Source: Streptomyces blattellae | GTDB taxonomy: Bacteria > Actinomycetota > Actinomycetes > Streptomycetales > Streptomycetaceae | NCBI RefSeq assembly: GCF_009709555.1 | Contig: NZ_WJBG01000106.1 | Coordinates: forward strand, 1 to 64,000 | DNA: 64,000 bases | Reading direction: 5' to 3' | In this document: positions 9,627-18,492 of the stretch, one piece after another | Numbering within the stretch: the stretch's first letter is position 1 | How the letters are laid out: the number at the start of each line of letters is the position of its first letter | Notes under the pieces: model-generated | What the model saw: the letters and a program-made list of their open reading frames with translations, nothing else | What the model was told of the DNA's origin: nothing | The model's database searches: none | Position numbers and translations under genes: made by a program

Positions 9627-9825
9627 GCGGCTCCTTTGCCGATATGCCGAACATGGATCGACTATCCGAACGAAGTGGCGCGCTGAAAGTAGAGCCGCCA
9701 GGGGCGGAAGTCAACGGATGTGACACCTGAGGCTCCGGATCACGCGGTCCGGGTCACCACGGCCGGCCCAGGCCCCGCCCTCCCCCCTCACCACAACCAC
9801 CCCAGACCGCCCCCTCCCCGGCCCG

Positions 9826-10482
9826 TCACCCCGCCTCCCACCCAGCCGGCCGCAGAATGCCCAGCAGTTGGCGGACCAGTTCGTCGACCGCCTCCTCCAG
9901 CGTGGCGTCCACCCACCCGGCGCTCCAGTCGTGGAGCAGGCCGTTGACGCTGCCGATGAAGGCCGTCGCGGCGATCCGGTAGTCGCGGGGCGCCGCCTCG
10001 CCGCGGGCGACCGCCGCTCCGGCCTCGGCGCACACGAGGTCGACCCAGCGGGCGCGGCGGGCCAGGCGCTGGTGTTCCAGGCGCGGGCTGACGCCGATGA
10101 TCTCGACGAAGGTGATGCGGATACGGCGTGGATCGGCGGTCACGTTGGCGGCGTAGGCGCGGAAGATCGTGGCGGCGCGTTCGGCGAGCGGCAGGTCTCC
10201 CGCGGCGGCCAACGCGGCGAGCACGGCCTCTTCGGCCCAGTCGTTGACCTGGAGGTGAAGGGCGGCCAGGACGTCCTCAAGGGTGCGGAACTCCTCGTAG
10301 AACTGGCGGGTGGAGAGCCCGGCGGCCTCGCTGAGCGCGGCGACGGTCGTGCCCCGGTAGCCGGGTGCGTCACCGAACAACTGGAGCGCGGCGTCCAGGA
10401 AGCGGCGTCTGCGCTCGGCCTGCCGCTCCTCGGCGGACCTGCCCCCGTACCGGCCGGTCGGCGCCCTGAGCCTGCCCGCCAC
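9826..10482 (-). CDS. TetR-family transcriptional repressor
   Basis: A 218-residue regulator with an N-terminal helix-turn-helix of TetR type (RRRFLDAALQLFGDAPGYRG, VAALSEAAGLSTRQFYEEF) and a diverse C-terminal ligand domain. The open frame extends far upstream, but a GTG at 10482 preceded by GGGGAGGGG gives the expected short N-terminus. It diverges from the beta-propeller gene; the intergenic palindrome at 10561-10576 is its likely operator. The inducer is unknown. Confidence 0.85.
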   Translation of the reverse strand: MAGRLRAPTGRYGGRSAEERQAERRRRFLDAALQLFGDAPGYRGTTVAALSEAAGLSTRQFYEEFRTLEDVLAALHLQVNDWAEEAVLAALAAAGDLPLAERAATIFRAYAANVTADPRRIRITFVEIIGVSPRLEHQRLARRARWVDLVCAEAGAAVARGEAAPRDYRIAATAFIGSVNGLLHDWSAGWVDATLEEAVDELVRQLLGILRPAGWEAG

Positions 10483-10539
10483 GGTCCCCTCCCCGTTCCC
10501 TCGCTCGTCCCGTCGGCCAATTTTGTCGTGTACGCGGTC

Positions 10540-10576
10540 TTGTCGAAAGGACACCCCTTCCTTACTTTTCAGTAAG
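10540..10576 (+). promoter_or_regulatory. Promoter of the beta-propeller gene overlapped by a TetR-type operator
   Basis: TTGTCG at 10540-10545 and TACTTT at 10563-10568 are spaced 17 bp. The -10 box lies inside the inverted repeat CTTACT-TTTC-AGTAAG at 10561-10576, so a repressor bound there would block polymerase. The divergent TetR gene is the obvious candidate. Confidence 0.55.
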
Positions 10577-10639
10577 TCCACTCTGAAAGCACGTGTGTTC
10601 AGATTCACCACCCCCCGAGCCGCCCAGAGGAGAGCACCC

Positions 10640-11896
10640 ATGCCTGTCATCAGACCCAGGCACCTTTGCTCCATGGCCGCCGCCCTCGTCCTGACCGTCA
10701 CCGCCCCCGCGACCGCGGCCTCCGCCGCCACCAGCGCCTCGGACACCGCCGCCCTGCGCGAGGTGCTGTTCGTGGGCAACAACTGGGACGGCACCGCCGA
10801 CGTCATCAAGTCCACCGGCGACCACGCGAAGATCGGCCGGATCAACGTCATCCCCGACAAGGACGCACGGATGGCGGAGATCAACGCCGACCCGATCAAG
10901 TGGATCTACTTCATGGCCATCCGCAACAGCGTCGGCGAGGGGCACGACCAGTTCGTGGACGACATGTACACCACCCCGGACGGCTCGTCCGTGGTGGTCT
11001 CCCGCCCGAGCTTCGCCGACGTGGTCTCGATCGACCTGGCCACCGGTGCCATCAACTGGCGTTTCCCCGTGTCGGGTTACCGCTCCGACCACATGGCGGT
11101 CTCGCCCGACGGCAAGCGCGTCGCCGTGTCGGCCTCCATCTCCAACACCGTGCACGTACTGGACATCGGCACCGGCAGACAGCTGGGTTCGTTCGCCACC
11201 GCCGACAAGCCGCACGAGAACATCTTCACCAAGGACGGCAAGTACCTCTGGAACATGGGCATCGGCGATGTGACCACCGCGCTCGACGAGCCCTGGCTGG
11301 ACTGGACGAAGGGCAACCGGTACATCACCGTCGTCGACGCGACCACGTACGAGCGGGTCAAGGTGATCGACATGCGGCAGCGGCTGGACGCCATCGGCCT
11401 CGCGGACTACTCCGACGCCATCCGGCCCGCCGTGTTCTCGCCCGACGAGTCCAAGCTGTACTTCCAGGTCTCGTTCTTCAACGGCTTCTTCGAGTACGAC
11501 ATCGCGACCGACAAGATCACCCGTACGAAGACGTTGCCGAAGAACCCGGCGACCAGCGACGACCGCACCACGTTCGTCAACGACTCGCGCCACCACGGCA
11601 TCGCGATGAGCCCCGACGGAAGCAAGCTGTGCGTCGCGGGCACGATGGACGACTACGCGACGGTCGTCGACCGCGCCACCCTCCAGGAGGGCCCGCTGGT
11701 CACCGCCTCGAAGCCCTACTGGGCGACCGTCAGCGGTGACGGCAAGAGCTGCGTGGTCTCGGAGAGCGGCACCGACCAGGTCACGGCCATCGACTTCGCC
11801 ACCGGCAGGAAGACGGTGTCGGTGCCGGTCGGCGACCACCCGCAGCGGGTGCGGCTGGGCCAGGTGGCCGCGGACTGGACGGGCACCACCGGCTGA
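10640..11896 (+). CDS. Secreted YncE/YVTN-type beta-propeller protein
   Basis: A 418-residue protein with a signal peptide (residues 1-30, ending in an Ala-rich AXA region) and repeated beta-propeller blades, each carrying a motif like MAVSPDGKRVAVS, VFSPDESKLYFQV or MSPDGSKLCVAG plus a turn such as VLDIGTGRQLG. Such proteins bind ligands or partner proteins; no catalytic residues stand out. The ATG at 10640 has AGAGGAGAG upstream; the frame is open further upstream but crosses the operator. Probably controlled by the divergent TetR protein. Confidence 0.75.
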   Translation: MPVIRPRHLCSMAAALVLTVTAPATAASAATSASDTAALREVLFVGNNWDGTADVIKSTGDHAKIGRINVIPDKDARMAEINADPIKWIYFMAIRNSVGEGHDQFVDDMYTTPDGSSVVVSRPSFADVVSIDLATGAINWRFPVSGYRSDHMAVSPDGKRVAVSASISNTVHVLDIGTGRQLGSFATADKPHENIFTKDGKYLWNMGIGDVTTALDEPWLDWTKGNRYITVVDATTYERVKVIDMRQRLDAIGLADYSDAIRPAVFSPDESKLYFQVSFFNGFFEYDIATDKITRTKTLPKNPATSDDRTTFVNDSRHHGIAMSPDGSKLCVAGTMDDYATVVDRATLQEGPLVTASKPYWATVSGDGKSCVVSESGTDQVTAIDFATGRKTVSVPVGDHPQRVRLGQVAADWTGTTG

Positions 11897-11917
11897 GGCC
11901 CTGAGGCCCGAGCCGGT

Positions 11918-12298
11918 TCAGGCGGTGGCGCGGCGCCCGGACACCAGCCACCGCCACCGCGGGCGCTCCGTGACCAGCGTGGCGGCGGCCGGCAGGGACA
12001 CCGCGACCGCCGCCCCCACGGGCCAGGCCAGCCAGGCCGAGACCACGGCCGCGACCAGCTGGAGCAGCACCAGGAGGATCGTGACCGGCCCGGGTACCGG
12101 CACGATCCCGTGGGTCTTGTCCCCCGGCGTGGTGAAGACGGTCGGCAGCCCGATCAGCACCACCACGGACACCACCGCGAGCGGCCAGGAGTACCCGGTC
12201 AGCGCCCACGGCGTCGCCACCCACGCGACGAGTTCGGTCGCGAAGCGCCAGCCGGCCGCGCGTCGGTCGTCGGGTCTCTCCAACGTCGTCTCCCCCAT
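11918..12298 (-). CDS. Small membrane protein of unknown function
   Basis: A 126-residue protein with three to four hydrophobic segments (WPLAVVSVVVLIGLPTVF, VTILLVLLQLVAAVVSAWLAW, GAAVAVSLPAAATLV) and a basic C-terminus. I do not recognise a characterised family. The ATG at 12298 lacks a clear ribosome-binding site. It converges with the beta-propeller gene 21 nt away. Confidence 0.65.
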   Translation of the reverse strand: MGETTLERPDDRRAAGWRFATELVAWVATPWALTGYSWPLAVVSVVVLIGLPTVFTTPGDKTHGIVPVPGPVTILLVLLQLVAAVVSAWLAWPVGAAVAVSLPAAATLVTERPRWRWLVSGRRATA

Positions 12299-12368
12299 GG
12301 ACGTATCCGTCAGCGGTGGCTGATCCTACGATGGCCTCCCCGCGCCCGCCGGCCGGGCCGGGCCTGCT

Positions 12369-14228
12369 TCAGCCGATGCGCTGGGCCACCCAGGACGCCA
12401 GTTCGGCCTTGGCCGCGTTCAGCAGGGACGAGGAGGGATTCGTCGCGCCGTTGGTGATCAGGGCGTAGTGCAGGGTGCCCGAGTCGGAGTCCGTCAGCAG
12501 CAGGCGGCGGCTGTCGGCGCCGCCGGGTTCCGGGGCCGCCGCGATGGGGGTCGTCGCCGTGTACGAGGGCGGGGCGTACACCGTGCCCAGGTCGGAGACG
12601 ACGGTGGTGGACGAGGTCGGGAAGGACGCCGGAAGGTGCAGTTCGGTGGGGGCCGAGCCACTGCCGGAGCGCCATACGTGCAGACCGTACTGCCCGGAGC
12701 CCACCAGCTGGGCCACATTCGGCAGCGAGCTGGGGACCGGGTTCCAGGTCAGGGTCGTGGAGCCGTCGCGGGAACGGTCCTCGTAGGTGAAGGCGACGGT
12801 CGTGCCGGAGGTGGCGCTCGGGTAGACGCGGTCGACGAGCCGGGCGTCCTGGCGCAGGACGGCCGAACCCGAGTCGTCGAGGCGTACGGCGGACAGGTCC
12901 TCGCCGTTCCAGGCGTCGCCCTCCGTCTGCACGTTGTCGGGGTTGTCGTTCATCAGCTCTTCGTGGCGGCCGTTGTAGATGTCCCACTGCCACTGACTGC
13001 CGGACAGGACGGGACCGGAACCGGCCGGGTTGGACCACCAACTCGCCCCCGGGACGCGGGAGTCGAGGGCCTGGTACATCGCCTTGAGGACCGTCGGCGC
13101 CTTGTCGGAGACCGTCCCGGTCAGCGGGTGGCCGAACTCGCTGACGATGGCGGGCGCTGCGGTGGCGGCGGCCCGGTCACGCACCGTGCCGAAGTCGCCC
13201 GCGTACTGTCCGTCCACCGCCTTGCCCCACATGAAGATGCCGGAGATGGCCCGCTGGTCGTAGAAGTGGGTGTTGAAGACGAAGCGCGGCCCGAGCGTGC
13301 CGGCGTCGAGCAGGCCGCCCTCCTGCTTCTGAAAGTCGAGGTTGGCGTTCCAGAACAGGTTCGGTTCGACGAACGTGGGCTTGTCCTGCCAGCCGGCCGC
13401 GTCCATCCGGGCCCGGAACTTCACATAGAAGGGCCACAGGACGTCCTTCTCCCAGGCGCGGCTGGTCTGGCCCGAGTCGTAGACGCCCGCGTGGGGTTCG
13501 TTGTACGGGTCGAAGCCGACGACACCCGCGAACTGAGCGGCGGTGAGGTTCTGCTTGAGGTACGCCATCGTCTTCTGGGCGGTGTCGAGGAAGGAGTCCT
13601 GCAGACCGTAGGTGTTGTGCCAGAAGTCGTACGACGCCTCGGTCACGGCCGCGTTCGAGGTGATGTTCTGGCCCCAGAAGGGGCAGAGCCCGCAGTACTC
13701 GTCCGGATAGTCACCGAGGTCCACGGCCCACTTCGGGGCGCCGTCGCCGGTGTACCAGCTGTCCGGGTCGAACAGCCAGCGGGAGTAGAGGTCCTGGTGG
13801 AAGTCGGGGTACACGCGGATCCCGGCGTCGAGGAACGCGCCGATCTGGGCCGTGGCGGCGGCCAGATAGGCGCTGTCCACCTGGCCGCGCACGGGCTCCG
13901 CGTAGGCCCAGGACAGCAGGAAGCGGACCGAGTTGCCGCCGCCGAGCGCTCTCAGCGCGGTCGCGGACTTCTCCGCGTCGGCGACCGAGGCGAAGGGCAG
14001 GCCGTTGTTCTCCTTCAGCTTGGTCTCGCCGGAGACGTTGTAGCCACGCAGCACGACCTCGCGGCCCTGGCCGTCGACGAAGCGGCCGTTCTGCACGGTG
14101 AGCGGGGACTCGTCGAACCAGAGGGAGTCGGGGAGGGCGGCGGCGGTGGCGGGACGGGCGCCCGCCACCGACAGGAATCCACAGAGGAGAACCAGAACAA
14201 CGAGCACACGCGCACGTCTATTCGGCAT
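12369..14228 (-). CDS. Secreted GH5 glycosidase (endoglycoceramidase-like)
   Basis: About 619 residues: signal peptide to ATAAALP, then a GH5 TIM barrel with RGYNVSGETK, YPDFHQDLYSRW, acid/base E in FDPYNEPH near residue 244 and nucleophile E in VSEFGHP near residue 364, then a C-terminal beta domain. The HQD.(Y) segment and a C-terminal beta domain are typical of the endoglycoceramidase branch, which cleaves glycans from glycosphingolipids; an endo-glucanase activity cannot be excluded. The ATG at 14228 is chosen over the GTG at 14234 because a promoter ends only 7 nt upstream, implying a leaderless message. Confidence 0.85.
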   Translation of the reverse strand: MPNRRARVLVVLVLLCGFLSVAGARPATAAALPDSLWFDESPLTVQNGRFVDGQGREVVLRGYNVSGETKLKENNGLPFASVADAEKSATALRALGGGNSVRFLLSWAYAEPVRGQVDSAYLAAATAQIGAFLDAGIRVYPDFHQDLYSRWLFDPDSWYTGDGAPKWAVDLGDYPDEYCGLCPFWGQNITSNAAVTEASYDFWHNTYGLQDSFLDTAQKTMAYLKQNLTAAQFAGVVGFDPYNEPHAGVYDSGQTSRAWEKDVLWPFYVKFRARMDAAGWQDKPTFVEPNLFWNANLDFQKQEGGLLDAGTLGPRFVFNTHFYDQRAISGIFMWGKAVDGQYAGDFGTVRDRAAATAAPAIVSEFGHPLTGTVSDKAPTVLKAMYQALDSRVPGASWWSNPAGSGPVLSGSQWQWDIYNGRHEELMNDNPDNVQTEGDAWNGEDLSAVRLDDSGSAVLRQDARLVDRVYPSATSGTTVAFTYEDRSRDGSTTLTWNPVPSSLPNVAQLVGSGQYGLHVWRSGSGSAPTELHLPASFPTSSTTVVSDLGTVYAPPSYTATTPIAAAPEPGGADSRRLLLTDSDSGTLHYALITNGATNPSSSLLNAAKAELASWVAQRIG

Positions 14229-14235
14229 GTTCACT

Positions 14236-14264
14236 ACAATCCGGCGGTTTCAGAACATCGTCAA
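14236..14264 (-). promoter_or_regulatory. Promoter of the GH5 gene, suggesting a leaderless transcript
   Basis: On the minus strand TTGACG (14264-14259) and GATTGT (14241-14236) are 17 bp apart; the -10 box ends 7 nt before the ATG at 14228, so the transcript would start at or beside the start codon. There is no Shine-Dalgarno. Confidence 0.5.
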
Positions 14265-14301
14265 CACCTCTGACTCTGGAGTAAGTTCGGTCTCGGTCAG
14301 C

Positions 14302-16272
14302 TCAACCGGTCACTCTGCGCGTGACGTTCAGCAGGTACTCCTTGCGGTTGAGCGGATTGTGGTCGGTGCGCGGGCGCCGCGGCACGGTGCCGCGGCGGAC
14401 CGGCGCGTGGTGGTCGAAGGCGCTCTCCAACTCGCCCTCGCCCCGGGTGAGTCCGGGCAGCCGCTGCTCCAGTTCATGCACCCGGCCCGCGGGCACGGCC
14501 CCCTCCAGAACACCGGTGCCACCCCGCGTCCCGGTGGTCTGCGGTACGGCCCGCAGCGCGGTCAGGACCGGGAGCAGTGCGCCCAGGGTGTCCACGGGCG
14601 TCTCGATGCGGAAGCGGTGCATGGGCTCGTACACCAGGGTGCCCGCCCTGCGCAGCGCCTCGGTCAGGACCAGCGGGGTCACGCCCCGGAAGTCGGCGCC
14701 GGTGCTCGACATGCTCTTGTCGAAGCCCTGGTGGGCGTGGCTCTGGCGGGGCGAGTAGCCGGAGTGGGTCATGGTGACCGTGCAGTCGGTGACCTGCCAG
14801 CCGCTGAGGCCCTGTGCGAGGGTCTCGCGCACGGTGTCCTCGACGGCCTTGAAGAAGGCGTACGGCATGGAGCCGAGTTCCACCTCCAGGCGGAAGTCGA
14901 CGCCCGAGCCGGTCGGTGCCGGGTCGACGCGCAGACCGACCGTCGCGAGGAACGGGTTGGGGTGCTTCTTGTTGAACTCGACGGCCGCTCCCGTGCCCAC
15001 GGGTCGCTCGATGCAGATCGTCGATGTCTCCCGGAAGGTGACGTCCAGGCCGAAGTCGTCGGCGAGCGTGGCCTGGATGACTTCCTTCTGCACCTCGCCG
15101 TAGAGGGATACGGAGGTCTCCTGCCGGATCTCGTCGTGCCTGAGGCCGATCAGCGGGTCCTGTTCGGCGAGTTGGGTGAGGGCGAGATGCAGGGACCGCT
15201 TGCCCACGCCCGGACCTGGGACGACGACCGTCTCCAGGGTGGGGGGCGCGAAGAAGTGCTCGTACGCCTTGCGCGGCTCCCCGATCGCGTCGCCGATCCG
15301 GATGGCGTCCAGGCCCCAGAGCTTGGCGATGCGGCCCGCCGGGACGGTCTCGTCCCGGGAGTCCGATCCCTCCTGGAAGACGCTGATCCCGGTGATCTTG
15401 CCCTCGCTGTCGCCGTCCCCGAAACCGATCCGGTCGCGGACGGCCAGCGTCCCGGAGAAGATCCGCGCATAGGCGATCTTCTCCCCCGCCGGGCCCCGCT
15501 CGACCTTGAAGACGGTGCCCGACACCGGCCCGTCCGGATCGCCCTCGGCGGCGGGCAGCAGTTCCTTGATCCCGGCGATGAGCGTGTCCACGCCCGCGCC
15601 GGTGATGGCCGACCCGAAGCAGACGGGGTGGACCAGCGCCTGCCGGGTCTGGGTCGCGAGGGCGGCGTGCAGGCGGTCGTACGAGACCGTGTCCTCGACG
15701 TAGGCGGACAGCAGGTCGTCGTCGTGGCCGGTGAGAACGTCGAGGGCGGCCGGGGCGAGCCCGGCGGTGACGCGGGCGCCGCGCGTGCCGAGCCCGGCGA
15801 CCGTGCCCATCGGTACGACCGATGCCGTGAGCCGCTCGGCGACCGCGCGCAGCACCCCGTCGTAGCGCGCCCCGCGCCGGTCGATCTTGTTGACGAAGAT
15901 CAGCGTGGGGATGCGCAGCCGACGCAGGGTGCGCATCAGGACGCGGGTCTGCGGCTGGACGCCCTCGACGGCCGAGATGACCAGGACGGCGCCGTCGAGC
16001 ACGCCGAGGACCCGCTCGACCTCGGCGATGAAGTCCGGATGGCCGGGCGTGTCGATGAGATTGACCGTCACGTCGTCCAGTGGGAACGAGACGACGGCCG
16101 ACTTGATGGTGATCCCGCGCTGCTTCTCCAGCGCGAGGGAATCGGTCTGCGTGGAGCCGGCGTCGACGCTGCCGATCTCGTCGACGACTCCGGCGGTGTG
16201 CAGCAGCCGCTCCGTCAGGCTGGTCTTACCGGCGTCTACGTGGGCCAGAATGCCGAGATTGAGCACGTGCAC
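14302..16272 (-). CDS. OtrA/TetM-type ribosomal protection GTPase (tetracycline resistance)
   Basis: A 656-residue EF-G-like GTPase that would remove tetracyclines from the ribosome. The N-terminus LNLGILAHVDAGKTSLTERLLH carries G1, followed by RGITIKSA, DTPGHPDF (G3), NKIDRRGAR (G4) and later domains including SGSGVDFRLEVELGSMPYAFF-like and HSGYSPRQSHAHQGFDKSMS. Length and N-terminus match OtrA of Streptomyces rimosus (about 663). The start is a GTG at 16272 giving MHVLNLG; an alternative GTG lies two codons on. Neither has a Shine-Dalgarno, while a short ORF with a strong one overlaps the start, hinting at coupled or attenuated translation. The actual resistance spectrum is not determined by the sequence. 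Confidence 0.85.
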   Translation of the reverse strand: MHVLNLGILAHVDAGKTSLTERLLHTAGVVDEIGSVDAGSTQTDSLALEKQRGITIKSAVVSFPLDDVTVNLIDTPGHPDFIAEVERVLGVLDGAVLVISAVEGVQPQTRVLMRTLRRLRIPTLIFVNKIDRRGARYDGVLRAVAERLTASVVPMGTVAGLGTRGARVTAGLAPAALDVLTGHDDDLLSAYVEDTVSYDRLHAALATQTRQALVHPVCFGSAITGAGVDTLIAGIKELLPAAEGDPDGPVSGTVFKVERGPAGEKIAYARIFSGTLAVRDRIGFGDGDSEGKITGISVFQEGSDSRDETVPAGRIAKLWGLDAIRIGDAIGEPRKAYEHFFAPPTLETVVVPGPGVGKRSLHLALTQLAEQDPLIGLRHDEIRQETSVSLYGEVQKEVIQATLADDFGLDVTFRETSTICIERPVGTGAAVEFNKKHPNPFLATVGLRVDPAPTGSGVDFRLEVELGSMPYAFFKAVEDTVRETLAQGLSGWQVTDCTVTMTHSGYSPRQSHAHQGFDKSMSSTGADFRGVTPLVLTEALRRAGTLVYEPMHRFRIETPVDTLGALLPVLTALRAVPQTTGTRGGTGVLEGAVPAGRVHELEQRLPGLTRGEGELESAFDHHAPVRRGTVPRRPRTDHNPLNRKEYLLNVTRRVTG

Positions 16273-16336
16273 TGAGCGTCATGTCCTTGGTCGTCGGAGG
16301 GATTCCTTCCTGGGTGGACATGCACGCAGTGCGCAT
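16226..16336 (-). CDS. Putative leader peptide overlapping the OtrA-like start
   Basis: A 36-codon ORF beginning MRTACMSTQEGIPP and ending in SGPRRRR. Its ATG at 16336 has GAGGAG 5 nt upstream, the best ribosome-binding site in this leader. It runs out of frame across the GTG start of the ribosomal protection gene and stops 47 nt inside it. Upstream ORFs of this sort often control antibiotic-resistance genes by ribosome stalling or coupling. No homolog is known to me, and codon statistics over 36 codons prove little. Confidence 0.4.
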   Translation of the reverse strand: MRTACMSTQEGIPPTTKDMTLSARAQSRHSGPRRRR

Positions 16337-16896
16337 CTGTGCTCCTCGTGTGGGACATCGAATCCGGCGTATTTCCTCCAGCAGTCCAGCAGAACCGGAC
16401 GCCCCGCAGCAATGGATTAACCGTCAACGAAGCCCGCCGGGACGCCTCCGCGTCGCCGCAGTACCGGGCGCATCTCGCACGTGCTCACCAGGCGGGCGGT
16501 GCCGGTCGCCGCCGGGATGAGGTGAGGGCCGCTCGCATGCTGGTCGTCGTAGGGGTGCGGCGGATCCCGGGACGGCGCGGCTCGACGAAGGAGAGGCGGC
16601 GTCGCCGTGCTCGGACGGCGTTGGCCGCGGGGGCGGACGGCGCCGTGGCGTCGGCAGGGTGGGGGCCGGCCACGCAGTTGCGATCGGACCGGCGCGGACC
16701 ATGCCGTAGACCGGCCCCGGGTCGGCCGAGCCGCGGGCACGTGGTCTCGGCCGGGCGTCTGCGGCCGCTGTCCGCGGGCACCCTGCGGGACGAGCCGGCC
16801 GGGGGCGAAGCGGGGGCCGGAAGAGGCGGCGACCCTGTGTGAAAAGATGGCCACGATTGCCGGAGCCGGGTATGCGTCGGGGAGAATGCCGGAACC
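16337..16896. other. Intergenic region between OtrA-like gene and Wadjet operon
   Basis: About 560 bp between divergent transcription units. Several ORFs cross it in both directions, but none has a plausible start site or recognisable protein. On the minus strand TTGACG occurs at 16427-16422 as a possible -35 of the resistance gene, without a convincing -10. GGGGAGAATGCCGGAACC precedes the Wadjet start on the plus strand. I see no RNA gene. Confidence 0.5.
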
Positions 16897-18492
16897 ATGA
16901 CGTCGACGCCATCCGGGCCGGCACGGGCCGGGTACGCACCCTTCGCCCACCTCACCACGCCCAACGCAGCCCTCTACCGCCGGGTGATGGGTGCGTTCCT
17001 CGCCGCCAAGGAGCGCTTCGCGGTACACCTGCGTCCCGAGGACGTCCACGCGGCGCTGCCGCCGGAGTACCGGCCCGCCGACCTGGACGCCGTGGTCAAG
17101 GCCCTCGACAGCCTCGTCGACTGGGGCAATCTGCGGGCGGATCCGGACACCTCCCGTGTCACAGCGGTCGAGGACTTCTACCGCAAGCGCTTCATCTACC
17201 AGCTCACGCAGGCCGGCGAGGCCGCCGAGCAGGCGCTGTCCGTGTACGACGAGGCGCTGGGGCGGCGCGGCGCGCTGCAGGCCGTCGCCCTGCACGACAT
17301 CGTCACCCAGCTGCAGGCCCTGCTGGTGATCGCCGCCGGGCAGCAGGAGGCCGGGCCGGACGCGGCCAAGGCGCATCTGGCGCTGTCCGCGCTGACCGGC
17401 CGGTTCGAGGCGCTGGCGGAGAACGCACGGGCGTTCATGGGGTCGCTCCAGCGCACCATCGACCTGCACGATGTGGACGTCGAGGTGTTCCTCGCCTACA
17501 AGGACCGGCTGATCCAGTATCTGGAGCGGTTCATCCAGGACCTGATCACCCTGGGCGGGCGGATCGCCCTGCTCATCGGCGAGTTGGAGGAGCACGGCCG
17601 GGTCGGCGTACTGCTGCGGCTGGCGGCGGCCCGGGAGGCGGCCGACGCCGCTCCGGACGAGGCCGAGAGCGCCGAGGCACGCGCGTACGCGTGGTGGGTG
17701 GCCCGGTGGTCGGGGCTCGCCGCCTGGTTCGTGTCCGCGGACGGACGCGAGTCGCAGGCTCGCCTGCTGCGCGGTCGCGCCCTCGGAGCGATCCCGCAAC
17801 TCCTCGCGGTCGTAAGGCAGTTGAACGAACGGCGGGCCGGGCGCTCGGACCGCTCGGCGGACTTCCGCACCCTGGCCCGCTGGTTCGCCGAGGCCCCGGA
17901 CGAGGAGGCCCGGCACCGGTTGTGGCGTGCCGCGTTCGGTCTCTACCCCGCCCGTCATCTGACCGTCGACGCCGACACCCTCGACCGGCGCGCGGCCCGA
18001 CCGGTGGCCGCCGCCACCCCGTGGGCCGAGGCCGAGCCGTTGCGGATCAGCCCGCAGCTGCGCCGCACCGGCAGCTACGAGCGGCGCGGCAAGGCCCGCA
18101 GGGTGCAGGACCGGTCCGAGCAGCGGCGGCGCCTGGCCGAGATCGCCGCGCAGCAGGCGCAGGAGATCGCGGCCGCCCGCGCCCGCCTCGCGACGGACGG
18201 CACCACGCGGCTGTCCGCGCTGGGTGAGATCGACCCGCTCGCCTTCGGCCTCTTCCTGCAGTTGCTCGGCGATGCCCTGGCCACCTGGCGGCCGGGCGTC
18301 ACGACCACCGTCACGACCAGCAACGACGGCACCATGCAGATCCGGCTCACCGTCCTGGCCGACGGTGCGACGGCCGAGATCCGCACACCCTTCGGCACCT
18401 TCAGCGGCCCCGATCACACGGTCGAGATCACCGATCTCACCCGGACCGGCCGGGTGCGGGCCGACGGCACCCCCGCGGGAGGGGAGCGATGA
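16897..18492 (+). CDS. jetA: Wadjet JetA (DUF2397, TIGR02677 family)
   Basis: A 531-residue protein matching the TIGR02677/DUF2397 family, the kleisin-like subunit of the Wadjet condensin that detects and cleaves small circular plasmids. Visible family features are LYRRVMGAFLAAKERF near the N-terminus, VTAVEDFYRKRFIYQLT, a long helical core, and a C-terminal beta-rich segment. The first of four genes; its stop overlaps the next start (ATGA), so the subunits are made together. Naming follows the order of the DUF2397/2398/2399 Wadjet class (type III in the common scheme). Confidence 0.88.
   Translation: MTSTPSGPARAGYAPFAHLTTPNAALYRRVMGAFLAAKERFAVHLRPEDVHAALPPEYRPADLDAVVKALDSLVDWGNLRADPDTSRVTAVEDFYRKRFIYQLTQAGEAAEQALSVYDEALGRRGALQAVALHDIVTQLQALLVIAAGQQEAGPDAAKAHLALSALTGRFEALAENARAFMGSLQRTIDLHDVDVEVFLAYKDRLIQYLERFIQDLITLGGRIALLIGELEEHGRVGVLLRLAAAREAADAAPDEAESAEARAYAWWVARWSGLAAWFVSADGRESQARLLRGRALGAIPQLLAVVRQLNERRAGRSDRSADFRTLARWFAEAPDEEARHRLWRAAFGLYPARHLTVDADTLDRRAARPVAAATPWAEAEPLRISPQLRRTGSYERRGKARRVQDRSEQRRRLAEIAAQQAQEIAAARARLATDGTTRLSALGEIDPLAFGLFLQLLGDALATWRPGVTTTVTTSNDGTMQIRLTVLADGATAEIRTPFGTFSGPDHTVEITDLTRTGRVRADGTPAGGER

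Noticed and set aside
14098..16275. 725-codon plus-strand ORF opposite the OtrA-like gene
   Set aside because: Antisense shadow of a clearly conserved GTPase; its translation is low-complexity Arg/Gly/Val with no family pattern.
16236..16427. 63-codon ORF upstream of the OtrA-like gene containing several Cys and His
   Set aside because: Start lacks a ribosome site and it is in a different frame from the better-supported leader ORF.
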